Below the pieces are notes generated by a model. The model was given only the letters and a program-made list of their open reading frames with translations. It was not told the DNA's origin and ran no database searches. Positions 21,095 to 28,400 of a stretch of DNA of 28,400 nucleotides are shown here, in pieces (the first letter of the stretch is position 1; every line of letters starts with the position of its first letter). The translations under genes and the position numbers were made by a program. This DNA is from a virus: IMG/VR virus record IMGVR_UViG_3300030060_005856, positions 1 through 28,400 of that record; one strand, written 5' to 3'.

Positions 21095-21878
21095 CATTGA
21101 TTTTATTACGGTAAATTGGAAAACTCCAGATCTAGTAAAAACTGTATTGGAAAGTATAGAAAAATTTGTCAAGATACCATATAAATTTTATGTGGTTAAC
21201 AATGGTGATGTTCGTGATATGGATGTATTAAATGAATTGTTTAAAGATAATGATAATGTCCATATCGTGAAGGGAGTTGAACAATTACCTGATAGTTCTA
21301 TTCCTGGATTAGAAAAGGACATAGAAGATCCTTGGATACACACAAAACATGATAGAAGAAAAGTTCATTTAGCAAGTTATTCACTTGCAGAAGGTCTTAA
21401 AATAGGTTTACTTGCTGGAAAGAGTAAGTATGTCAGTTTTATACAAACCGATGTTGTGTTTTTAAATGAGTGGACAGATGATATATTACCGATGTTAGAA
21501 GAAAACGAATTTGTATGTTATGCTTGGAGACATGATATTGACCAAGCAAATTTACCACAATGGTCGGTAATGAAACGATCAATATTTGATTCCGATTACT
21601 TGTTTGAAAAAGGTGATTTGTACCCTAATATTCATTACAAAGATACTTTAGGATTATTGTCATTATGGGCAAGAGAGAAAAATAAAAAGTTTTATATTTG
21701 TGAAAATAGTTTAAACCAAAGTGAATTAAAAAAATATCATATTTTAGATTTACCACACGGAGAACAAGGTTGGATAAATGATAAACCTTTTGTGTATCAT
21801 TATGGTAGGGGAACAACAAGAGGTGATGACTTAAAAGACTTGTGGATAAAAACAATAACGCAATATTTACGAGCTTGA
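21087..21878 (+). CDS. GT-A-like glycosyltransferase paralogue with altered DxD
   Basis: The product is 263 aa from ATG 21087 (AAGGGA at 21074-21079), rather than the longer frame from 21030. It aligns with the 19621 protein: 'FITVNWKTPDLVKTVLESI', 'YVVNNGD', 'FLNEWTDDILPMLEE' and 'EQGWINDKPFVYHYGRG'. At the metal motif it reads I-Q-T-D122 where the paralogue has M-D-Q-D, so the first Asp is replaced by Gln. It may still be active with one Asp or have changed function. The TGA stop overlaps the likely TTG start of the next gene. Confidence 0.68.
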   Translation: MSNIDFITVNWKTPDLVKTVLESIEKFVKIPYKFYVVNNGDVRDMDVLNELFKDNDNVHIVKGVEQLPDSSIPGLEKDIEDPWIHTKHDRRKVHLASYSLAEGLKIGLLAGKSKYVSFIQTDVVFLNEWTDDILPMLEENEFVCYAWRHDIDQANLPQWSVMKRSIFDSDYLFEKGDLYPNIHYKDTLGLLSLWAREKNKKFYICENSLNQSELKKYHILDLPHGEQGWINDKPFVYHYGRGTTRGDDLKDLWIKTITQYLRA

Positions 21879-23422
21879 TAAAATTTTTAGGACATGCGTG
21901 TATTTACATAAAGAGTAATTATGTTTCAATAGTTACTGATCCTTGGTTCTCAAAGACTGGTGCGTTTTTACATAATTGGCATCAATTTCCTGATAATAGT
22001 CAAATTGATATGACATGGAAAGATGAGTTAGACTTTGTTTGTATTTCACATGAACACCAAGACCACTTCGATCCACTATGGTTGAAAACACTAAATGATA
22101 AAGTAAAAGTAATAATTCCAAAATTCAGAAACCGAAGATTTTATAATCTAATATCAGATGCCATAGATAATGAAATAATAGAAGTTCCGACCAAAAAAAC
22201 AATCGACCTAAAAGGGATTCAGTATACACCAATTATTTGCACACCAGGTTGGGATGATGCGTGTTTGATTTTTAAAACCGACTCCGAAGTTATAGTAAAT
22301 GCGAATGATATGAATTTGTCAACTGATGATAAAAAGTGGATAAATAATAATTTTGATAATGTGGATTACTTATTTTTTCAAGTAGCAGGCGCCTCATGGC
22401 ATCCACATTCTTATGAGTATTCGGATGAGGAACAAAGAAGGATTAGACAAAGTAAGATAAAATCATATTTGAAAAAAGCTGAAAATACGGTCAAGGCTTT
22501 GAATGCTGATATTTCGATTCCTTGTGCAGGTCCTCCATGTTTCTTGGATGAAGAATTTTTTCATTTAAATTTTATTGAAGATTCAATTTTCATGACCGGT
22601 GATTTTATTTATGAAAAACTTAGTTCAAAACTAAATAATCAAATATTATTGGTTACACCAGGCGATGAGATTACAAAAGACAATTGTGAATTAATATCTG
22701 AAAATAATTTGAAAAAGGAGTTTTATTCTGACAAGAGAAATTATTTAAAAAAATATAAAGACAGAAGAACAAAGATAATAAAAGAAAGTATGGAAAAAAT
22801 TTCTGAGCCAACTCAAACTAGTTTGTTGACAGATTGTAAAAATTATTTTGAACCATTAATAGAATCAAATAAATTTTTTAGAGAAAATAGTAAAGGTAAG
22901 TTATTGATAAATGTTTTCGGTTCTATTAGAGAACAAATATTAATTGACTTTTCGAAAGTTAGTAATGGTGTTAGTCAACATCACACGACTCAGGCTTTAT
23001 GGTCTGAGCAATATTGGTATAAGTTCGATATAGATGCTAAATATTTAAACTTAATTTTTAAAAAAGAATTATTTTGGGAAGATTTGTTTTTAAGTTTTAG
23101 ATTTAAAGTCTTTCGAAAGCCTGATGAATTTGACCAACTATTAATCAATTTCTTAAAATTTGCTGACGAGGACTGTTTTCGATATTTGGAGAAACATCAT
23201 AAATTGATGGAAAGGGATAAAAAACTTCAAGAAACATTCATTAAAGAAATCAATGGTCAGAGGCTAGAGATTCAAAGGTATTGTCCTCATGCACTAGGTG
23301 ATTTATCTAACGGAAGAATTGAAGGTGAAAATCTTTATTGTCCTCATCATGACTGGTGCTTTTCTTTAAAAAGTGGAAAGGGTATAGGAAATAAATTAAA
23401 CATAAAAATAAAAAATGCTTGA
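21875..23422 (+). CDS. Metallo-beta-lactamase/Rieske protein resembling CMP-Neu5Ac hydroxylase (CMAH)
   Basis: The product is 515 aa from TTG 21875, which overlaps the previous TGA (TTGA) and gives M-I-K-F-L-G-H-A, the usual start of UlaG/CMAH-type folds; GTG 21842 would add 11 residues. The metal site H59-E-H61-Q-D63-H64 matches HxHxDH. 'VTDPWFSKTGAF', 'GASWHPHSYEYSDEEQR' and 'LFWEDLFLSFRFKVFRKPDEFDQ' parallel segments of vertebrate CMAH in the same order. At the C-terminus C470-P-H472-x16-C489-P-H-H492 is an intact Rieske 2Fe-2S motif (CxH...CxxH). In vertebrate CMAH the Rieske domain precedes the hydrolase-like domain; here it follows it. It could be a monooxygenase acting on the nonulosonate made by the NeuB-family enzyme. 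Substrate is inference. Confidence 0.78.
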   Translation: MIKFLGHACIYIKSNYVSIVTDPWFSKTGAFLHNWHQFPDNSQIDMTWKDELDFVCISHEHQDHFDPLWLKTLNDKVKVIIPKFRNRRFYNLISDAIDNEIIEVPTKKTIDLKGIQYTPIICTPGWDDACLIFKTDSEVIVNANDMNLSTDDKKWINNNFDNVDYLFFQVAGASWHPHSYEYSDEEQRRIRQSKIKSYLKKAENTVKALNADISIPCAGPPCFLDEEFFHLNFIEDSIFMTGDFIYEKLSSKLNNQILLVTPGDEITKDNCELISENNLKKEFYSDKRNYLKKYKDRRTKIIKESMEKISEPTQTSLLTDCKNYFEPLIESNKFFRENSKGKLLINVFGSIREQILIDFSKVSNGVSQHHTTQALWSEQYWYKFDIDAKYLNLIFKKELFWEDLFLSFRFKVFRKPDEFDQLLINFLKFADEDCFRYLEKHHKLMERDKKLQETFIKEINGQRLEIQRYCPHALGDLSNGRIEGENLYCPHHDWCFSLKSGKGIGNKLNIKIKNA

Positions 23423-23438
23423 AGTTTTTGATAAAATA

Positions 23439-23457
23439 GTTTATATTTATGTATATA
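23439..23457 (+). promoter_or_regulatory. Candidate promoter-like AT motif, copy 3
   Basis: The 53-base gap 23423-23475 holds the same 19 bases as 16664-16682, ending 18 bases before ATG 23476. A TTGATA (23427-23432) stands 18 bases before the TATATA at its right end, which would make an acceptable sigma-70-like pair in this copy; the other copy lacks as good a -35. No hairpin terminator is visible in the gap. Confidence 0.42.
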
Positions 23458-23475
23458 CAAAATAGGTTTTATTAA

Positions 23476-24288
23476 ATGAAAAATGTTGTATTCCTAATAG
23501 CAGCAGCAAGTCAACATGAATACTTAAATAAAAAACATGGTGGATTTAAATACTTTAAATATTCAATCCCATCTTGGGAGTATTGGTGTGAAAAAAACAA
23601 TGTTGAACTTGTAATTTATGACACGCCTTCTGATGATGAACATGTTAAACATAAGATAACTTGGCAAAGATGGTTTGATTTATTTGACCAATTAGATAGA
23701 ACTAAAATAGATTATAATAAGATAGCATTAATAGATGCTTGTACAATCATTAGATGGGATACGCCAAACTTTTTTGATTTCGTTAATAATGGCGAGGTAA
23801 ATTTATTTAGGTCACTTGAAAATATTAGGTGGGTAAATGAAGGTGTTACAGGTTATGAGGAATTTTTTAAAAATCATTATTCAAATTTTAGATTTGATTT
23901 AAAAAAATATTCTAGTTGTGGGTGGCAGATATTTGATAAGGAACACAAAGCTTTTTTAGAAAAACTAAAAAGTTTTTATTATGATAATTATGACGATATA
24001 ATGATATTACAAAATGATAAAGTAAAACGAGGAACAGATCAACCGGTTTATAACTATCTATTACAAATAGAAAATGTCAATGTCGTTCATAAATTACCAC
24101 CATCTTATTACTTAAATCATTTACATAGGTTTGATTGGCTAAGTCACAACTGGCAACTCAAACAAGACGAAACACCTTTTTTTATAAAACATGGTTACAT
24201 ATGGTTTTATAGTGGTTTTCCACAAAGGGGTGGTAGGGAAGATATGATGAGACAAACTTGGGATGCAATAAAAGGAATGTATATATGA
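23476..24288 (+). CDS. Putative GT-A glycosyltransferase (paralogue of the gene at 25193), altered DxD
   Basis: The product is 270 aa. Segments shared with the protein at 25193 include 'SWEYWCEKNNVELVIYD', 'KITWQRW', 'NFFDF', 'GWQIFDKEHKAFLEKL' and 'GTDQPVYNYLL', so the two are duplicates that have diverged. At the metal motif it reads D87-A-C89 where the paralogue has D-A-D. It is expected to be a nucleotide-sugar transferase of the GT8-like superfamily, but loss of the second Asp makes activity uncertain. It follows the AT-motif gap and has no strong Shine-Dalgarno. Confidence 0.62.
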   Translation: MKNVVFLIAAASQHEYLNKKHGGFKYFKYSIPSWEYWCEKNNVELVIYDTPSDDEHVKHKITWQRWFDLFDQLDRTKIDYNKIALIDACTIIRWDTPNFFDFVNNGEVNLFRSLENIRWVNEGVTGYEEFFKNHYSNFRFDLKKYSSCGWQIFDKEHKAFLEKLKSFYYDNYDDIMILQNDKVKRGTDQPVYNYLLQIENVNVVHKLPPSYYLNHLHRFDWLSHNWQLKQDETPFFIKHGYIWFYSGFPQRGGREDMMRQTWDAIKGMYI

Positions 24289-25196
24289 AAGCCTTAGTTA
24301 CAGGTGGTGTTGGATTTGTAGGCACTAACTTAATAAAAAGATTAATGAAAGACGGATATGAGGTCATTTCAGTAGATAATTACTCCACAGGTAAGAAAGA
24401 GAATGAACAAAAAGGTTGTCAATATTATGACAAAGACTTATCAGATAGTATTTGGTGGGCTCTATGGGATGAGGACGAATGTGATACTACCTGTGATTGT
24501 CAAATCGAACCGGTTGATATAATATTCCATCTTGCTGCACTTCCAAGAATAGTTCCATCTTTTGAAAAACCAGTTGATACATTTAAATCAGGTCCGATGA
24601 CAACAATAAATGTTTTAGAGTGGGCTAGACATTGGGAGACACCTGTGATTTATGCTGGTTCTTCTTCTGTAACTGGTGATGTTTACGCAAACCCTTATAC
24701 ATTTACTAAGTGGCAGAATGAACATTTATTGAATTTATACAATAAGATATACGACTTACCAACTTCTGTATGTAGGTTTTACAATGTTTATGGTGAACAT
24801 CAAGCAACAGAGGGTGCTTACTGCAATGTGTTAGGTATTTTTGAAAGGTTGTATGAAGAAGGAAAAGCTCTAACAGTTACAGGTGATGGAGAACAACGAA
24901 GGGATTTTACATATGTTGGTGATATTGTAGATGGATTAGTTAGATGTGGAGAAGCTCATTTAGATGTTTGGGGCAATGGTGATGTAAATGGGCAATCATT
25001 TGAGTTGGGTAACGGTAAGAATTATTCTATTCTTGATTTAGTAGATGCTTTTGGAGAGACAGAAGTTGAGTATATACCAGCAAGACCTGGTGAAATGAGA
25101 GAAACATTAAATGAAGATACAAAAGCTAGGGATGTGTTAGGTTGGAAACCAAAAGGTGACATAATAAAGTTCATTAAAGACAAAATTGTAAGATGA
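24285..25196 (+). CDS. NAD-dependent epimerase (GalE/WbpP-like) with a Cys cluster
   Basis: The product is 303 aa from ATG 24285, with AAGGAA at 24271-24276. G7-G-V-G-F-V-G13 binds NAD, S-S-S-V supplies the catalytic Ser, and Y138-T-F-T-K142 is YxxxK. 'LPRIVPSFEKP' and 'GDGEQRRDFTYVGDIV' match UDP-hexose 4-epimerases of the GalE/WbpP type. An insertion between strands holds C66-x3-C70-x-C72, with C45 nearby, which is unusual for the family. It likely epimerises a UDP-hexose(NAc). It stands between two paralogous glycosyltransferases with ATGA overlaps on both sides. Confidence 0.83.
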   Translation: MKALVTGGVGFVGTNLIKRLMKDGYEVISVDNYSTGKKENEQKGCQYYDKDLSDSIWWALWDEDECDTTCDCQIEPVDIIFHLAALPRIVPSFEKPVDTFKSGPMTTINVLEWARHWETPVIYAGSSSVTGDVYANPYTFTKWQNEHLLNLYNKIYDLPTSVCRFYNVYGEHQATEGAYCNVLGIFERLYEEGKALTVTGDGEQRRDFTYVGDIVDGLVRCGEAHLDVWGNGDVNGQSFELGNGKNYSILDLVDAFGETEVEYIPARPGEMRETLNEDTKARDVLGWKPKGDIIKFIKDKIVR

Positions 25197-25939
25197 AAAA
25201 AAATATAGTATTCATACCAAAAGTTAAAGGAACAGATGAAAAACGTTTACTCGAAGTTGCATACGACTTATCAGTAAAAAGTTGGAAACATTGGTGTGAT
25301 ATAAACGATTGTAAATTAGTTGTAATGGAAGATTTAATTTATGACTATGATGAAATGAAAATAACTTGGCAAAGATATCATGCCTTAGAGATGTTAGAAA
25401 ATGATGGTGTTGATTATGACCAAGTTTTAATGGTAGATGCGGATACATTAGTTCACCCAAACTGCCCAAACTTCTTTGAACTCACAGAACATAAATACGC
25501 TGGTGTTCATAACTATGGTAGTATGGATTGGGTTATAAGGAGCATGGAAAACTATAGTCATTATTTTTTTGATAATAAAATGTTTCCATACTATGAGTAT
25601 ATAAATGGTGGTTTTCAAATTTTTAATAAAAAACATAAAGAGTTTTTGAAATCTGTTATTGAATTTTATTTAAATAATAAAGACAATTTATTACAAATAC
25701 AAAATAAATTATTTAATGGGACAGATCAAACACCGATGAATTTTTTACTAAAAAAACATAATATTGATTTAAAGATATTACCATATGAATTTAATATGCA
25801 AGATATGAATAGATTTGAAGTCTTGGGAAATGATATGTTGCATACTAAATATGGATGGGTATATCATTTTAACTGTGGTGTAAAACCACATCCCAGAGCG
25901 TGGATGGAAGCAACTTATAATTACTTATATGGAAAATAA
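25193..25939 (+). CDS. GT-A glycosyltransferase with intact DxD
   Basis: The product is 248 aa. D82-A-D84-T in 'VLMVDADTLVHP' is a DxD metal site of GT8-like enzymes, followed by 'NGGFQIFNKKHKEFLK', where the N-G-G-x-x-x-F pattern is also typical. 'GTDQTPMNFLL' and 'YGWVYHFNCG' complete the fold. It is a paralogue of the gene at 23476, and it ends inside the possible early start of the methyltransferase. The nucleotide-sugar donor is not evident. Confidence 0.72.
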   Translation: MKKNIVFIPKVKGTDEKRLLEVAYDLSVKSWKHWCDINDCKLVVMEDLIYDYDEMKITWQRYHALEMLENDGVDYDQVLMVDADTLVHPNCPNFFELTEHKYAGVHNYGSMDWVIRSMENYSHYFFDNKMFPYYEYINGGFQIFNKKHKEFLKSVIEFYLNNKDNLLQIQNKLFNGTDQTPMNFLLKKHNIDLKILPYEFNMQDMNRFEVLGNDMLHTKYGWVYHFNCGVKPHPRAWMEATYNYLYGK

Positions 25940-25940
25940 A

Positions 25941-26555
25941 ATGATAATTACTAAAGAAGAAATAATGAAAAATACTAAAGATAAAAGAGATGCATATGCT
26001 ACAACTACAAGTAAGTTTAAATCGGATTTGATAGATTTTTTTATAGATAAAAATTTAAATACGATAGCTGAAGTTTCTGGTTGGGGTGGTCATACGACTA
26101 GAATTTTAAGTTATTTGTTTAAAAATATTTTATTTATCGAACATCCAAATAATTTCGACACTAGAATAATGGGAAAAATAGGAGACACGCCATATACCTA
26201 TTTAAAGGATAGAGATAATGTTAAGTTTATTCCGCTAGATGCTTATGCTACGGAGTGGAACTTTCCGGAATTAGATGCTATATTTATCGATTGTGTTCAT
26301 AGATATGAAGAATGTTGCTCTGATATAACAAATGGTTTAAAGTATGTAAAGATGGGAGGTTATTTTGTGTTTGATGATTATACACTTAGCGAAGATAACT
26401 TTGGTGTTAGACGAGCAGTTCACAAATTTATAAAAGATGAAAAATTAGAATTTATATCATATCTTGGGGAAGAAATGGAATTTTATGAAAAAAAACCTGT
26501 AAAAAATAAAGATTTAGATGAAACATGGGAAGGGATACTCTGTAAAAAAATATGA
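25941..26555 (+). CDS. Class I methyltransferase (Methyltransf_24-like)
   Basis: The product is 204 aa from ATG 25941 (GGAAAA at 25931-25936); ATG 25929 would add four residues and overlap the previous gene. 'TIAEVSGWGGHTTRIL' occupies the motif I position, with Ser-Gly-Trp replacing the usual Gly-rich loop. 'DAIFIDCVHRYEECCSDITNGLKYVKMGG' features (I-D-x-x-H-x-Y-E...D-I) and 'FVFDDYTL' match methyltransferases of the TylF/Methyltransf_24 group. It probably O-methylates a sugar, but the odd motif I reduces confidence. The stop overlaps the next ATG in ATGA. Confidence 0.66.
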   Translation: MIITKEEIMKNTKDKRDAYATTTSKFKSDLIDFFIDKNLNTIAEVSGWGGHTTRILSYLFKNILFIEHPNNFDTRIMGKIGDTPYTYLKDRDNVKFIPLDAYATEWNFPELDAIFIDCVHRYEECCSDITNGLKYVKMGGYFVFDDYTLSEDNFGVRRAVHKFIKDEKLEFISYLGEEMEFYEKKPVKNKDLDETWEGILCKKI

Positions 26556-27598
26556 AAGTACATAATAAATATATAATTGGAACGCATATCATGTTCTATG
26601 AAATTGATATGGTTAAAGAACATATACAAAGTTTGATTAATGCTGTTAATACGGTTGAAAATAAAGATAATATTACGATAGATTTATTCTATAATATTTC
26701 TGAGTTTTTTGAAAAAATAAATAGAGAAGAAATATCAAAGGGTGATTTGATAGAAAAGTTTTTAAAATTAGTAAAGTCAGTTGAGTCTACTGGTTGTAAT
26801 GTTACATATAAAATATATGAAGATAATGACAATCCTATTACAATGGTAGATTATAGAAGAGACTTAAACTATTATGGTTGTGTAGATAATGATTATGTAA
26901 TATGGGGTGAGTCAGATGCATTGTTACCAAAAGAGACATTTGGTACACTAGATTCATTGAAAGAGTATGCTAATCAAAATAACATATACAGATATGTAGT
27001 TACATTTGCATTAAGAAAAATGTGGGATGATTCTTGGAAGGTTTTAGAGCATAACGAATTTACTGATAAACAATATTACGAAACTGAGTTACCAGATGGT
27101 ACAAGAAATGAAAAGGCATTTACAGAACCACATAGTATTAGATACTCAATGTCTATTGATGAGATGAATGAGATAAATGAAAGATGTGATGAATTGGATG
27201 TTCGAGTTTTAAAACAACCTCAATTTGATGGATCTATTTTGGTGTTGAGTTCGGATTTGTTAAAAAATGGTGTGAATGTTCCAAGATGTATTTTAGGTCA
27301 TGCGGTTGATGATACTAGTATGATGAGTAGTTGTAAACAAATAATGGGAGATGCCTATGTTCAATTTGTTATAAAAAATATTTTGAAAGTTCATAATAGA
27401 AATCACCCAAAGAAAAGAAGATATTGTTTACAAATGGAAGGTGATAGAATATGTACACAAGAAAAAGGACCAAACCAACGAGGTGGTTGGTATGAGAATT
27501 TGAAACATTTGGCTAATGTAAATTTATCAACATTTGGAAAATCACAAAATAGATTTAATACATATGAAGATTTTAAAAATATAATGGAGAAAAAATGA
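26552..27598 (+). CDS. Putative GT-A-like glycosyltransferase, 348 aa
   Basis: I do not recognise a named family. 'IIGTHIMFYEIDMVKEHIQSLINAV' at the start resembles the first strand and helix of GT2 enzymes, and 'DYVIWGESDALLPKETF' in the middle looks like the strand ending in a DxD-type metal site (E-S-D). The C-terminal third has 'ILGHAVDDTSMM' and a basic stretch ('HPKKRRYCLQ'). Context, between a methyltransferase and GDP-mannose dehydratase, agrees with a glycan-building role. GGAG at 27586-27589 in its tail serves the next gene. Confidence 0.5.
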   Translation: MKVHNKYIIGTHIMFYEIDMVKEHIQSLINAVNTVENKDNITIDLFYNISEFFEKINREEISKGDLIEKFLKLVKSVESTGCNVTYKIYEDNDNPITMVDYRRDLNYYGCVDNDYVIWGESDALLPKETFGTLDSLKEYANQNNIYRYVVTFALRKMWDDSWKVLEHNEFTDKQYYETELPDGTRNEKAFTEPHSIRYSMSIDEMNEINERCDELDVRVLKQPQFDGSILVLSSDLLKNGVNVPRCILGHAVDDTSMMSSCKQIMGDAYVQFVIKNILKVHNRNHPKKRRYCLQMEGDRICTQEKGPNQRGGWYENLKHLANVNLSTFGKSQNRFNTYEDFKNIMEKK

Positions 27599-28400
27599 AT
27601 ACAGCATTAATAACAGGTATTAATGGCATGGACGGTAGCCATCTTGCTGATTTCTTATTAGAGAAAGGTTACACGGTATTCGGTATGGAGAGACGAACCT
27701 CTTATCCTAATCGATTAAACACCTCACACTTAGAGGGAAAAATAACATTTTTAAATGGTGATTTAACAGACCAAAACTCTTTGTTTAGGTGTATAAAAGA
27801 ATGTGATCCGGATGAGATATACCATTTGGCTGCTCAATCATTTGTTGGTGAGAGTTGGAATACACCAGAACAAACAGGTGATGTAACAGGTCTTGGTGCT
27901 TTAAGAATGTTGGAAGCTATAAGAGAATATGGTAAAGAGATTAAGTTTTACCAAGCATCAACATCTGAAATGTTTGGTCGTATGGTAGAGAATCCAGCAA
28001 GTGAAACTACACCTTTCTATCCTCGTTCACCTTATGGTGTCGCTAAATTATATGGTCATTGGATTACAAAGAACTATAGGGAATCATATGATATGTTTAA
28101 TGTTAGTGGTATTTTATTTAATCACGAATCAGAAAGACGAGGTATAGAATTTGTAACTCGTAAGATTACTGATGGTGTTGCTAAAGTATACTTAGGATAT
28201 GAAGACCACATAAGGTTAGGTAACTTAGATTCTAAAAGAGATTGGGGATACTCACCTGATTATGTTAAGTCAATGTGGATGATGTTACAACAAGATGAAC
28301 CTGATGATTATGTTATCGCTACAGGTGTAGAACATACCATTGGAGAATTTTTAGATGTCGCCTTTAAACGAGTTGGTATAGATGATTGGAGTAACTATGT
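27595..28400 (+). CDS. gmd: GDP-mannose 4,6-dehydratase (5' part, cut by the window end)
   Basis: The first 268 residues are visible. The enzyme converts GDP-D-mannose to GDP-4-keto-6-deoxy-D-mannose, the precursor of GDP-fucose, rhamnose and perosamine. 'TGINGMDGSHLADFL' is the NADP loop, 'STSEMFG' carries the catalytic Thr and Glu, and Y147-G-V-A-K151 the YxxxK pair. 'NHESERRG' and 'GNLDSKRDWGYSPDYV' are diagnostic of GMD as opposed to other dehydratases. The reading frame stays open to the last base, so about 60-100 residues are missing. It is the natural partner of the GDP-fucose-synthase-like protein at 18747 or of the aminotransferase at 17602. Confidence 0.95.
   Translation, partial: MNTALITGINGMDGSHLADFLLEKGYTVFGMERRTSYPNRLNTSHLEGKITFLNGDLTDQNSLFRCIKECDPDEIYHLAAQSFVGESWNTPEQTGDVTGLGALRMLEAIREYGKEIKFYQASTSEMFGRMVENPASETTPFYPRSPYGVAKLYGHWITKNYRESYDMFNVSGILFNHESERRGIEFVTRKITDGVAKVYLGYEDHIRLGNLDSKRDWGYSPDYVKSMWMMLQQDEPDDYVIATGVEHTIGEFLDVAFKRVGIDDWSNY

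Noticed and set aside
23401-23460. Rho-independent terminator after the CMAH-like gene
   Set aside because: T-rich stretches exist but I find no GC-containing stem; the gap looks more like a promoter region.

Overview
The window is AT-rich and extremely gene-dense. All 33 intact or partial genes lie on the + strand, and most overlap the next gene by 1 to 56 bases. The longest stretch without an intact gene is about 107 bases (12417-12523), and no stretch reaches 300 bases. I see no tRNA, rRNA, CRISPR array, transposase or integrase. The left 2.2 kb (a GT-B glycosyltransferase with a KLKKV-repeat tail, a small double-CxxC zinc-ribbon protein, and a 152-aa protein of a type I associate with marine T4-like myoviruses) together with the one-strand, overlapping layout suggests a large marine tailed phage carrying a surface-sugar island. 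Cyanophage P-SSM2, with its LPS gene cluster, is the known precedent. This assignment is inference: no terminase, capsid or polymerase gene is in view, and a bacterial polysaccharide locus of a small-genome marine bacterium is not excluded.

Layout. (1) 1-2249: end of an upstream gene, GT-B glycosyltransferase, zinc-ribbon protein, conserved phage-like protein. (2) 2281-7082: WaaE-like GT2, small unknown, CgeB-like glycosyltransferase, RmlB-like 4,6-dehydratase, radical SAM/SPASM enzyme, putative glycosyltransferase. (3) 7075-12416: a probable sugar-nucleotide module made of a HAD phosphatase, cupin, nucleotidyltransferase-kinase fusion, SIS isomerase, split transketolase (two subunits) and a short shikimate-dehydrogenase-like enzyme. 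(4) 12524-18750: methyltransferase, cytidylyltransferase-aminotransferase fusion, SDR, NeuB-family nonulosonate synthase, GT42-like protein, small unknown, second DegT aminotransferase. (5) 18747-28400: GDP-fucose-synthase-like reductase, tandem related glycosyltransferases and methyltransferases, a metallo-beta-lactamase/Rieske protein resembling CMP-Neu5Ac hydroxylase, an epimerase between two related glycosyltransferases, another methyltransferase and glycosyltransferase, and the 5' part of a GDP-mannose 4,6-dehydratase.

Read together, the genes encode activated sugars (an RmlB-type product, a GDP-deoxymannose-type product, a nonulosonic acid and perhaps a heptose-like sugar), decoration enzymes (methyltransferases, aminotransferases, a possible hydroxylase) and about eight glycosyltransferases. 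They could build or remodel a surface glycan of the host or decorate the virion.

The two most striking observations are these. First, a CMAH-like protein has its Rieske domain at the C-terminus and sits in the same island as a NeuB synthase. Second, there are two independent gene-insertion scars: the 5' end of a downstream gene (the HAD gene at 7075 and the cytidylyltransferase fusion at 13236) survives as a truncated copy upstream of the inserted gene or genes (5047-5097 and 12416-12505). A 17-19 bp AT-rich motif recurs in three of the few real intergenic gaps and may be a promoter.
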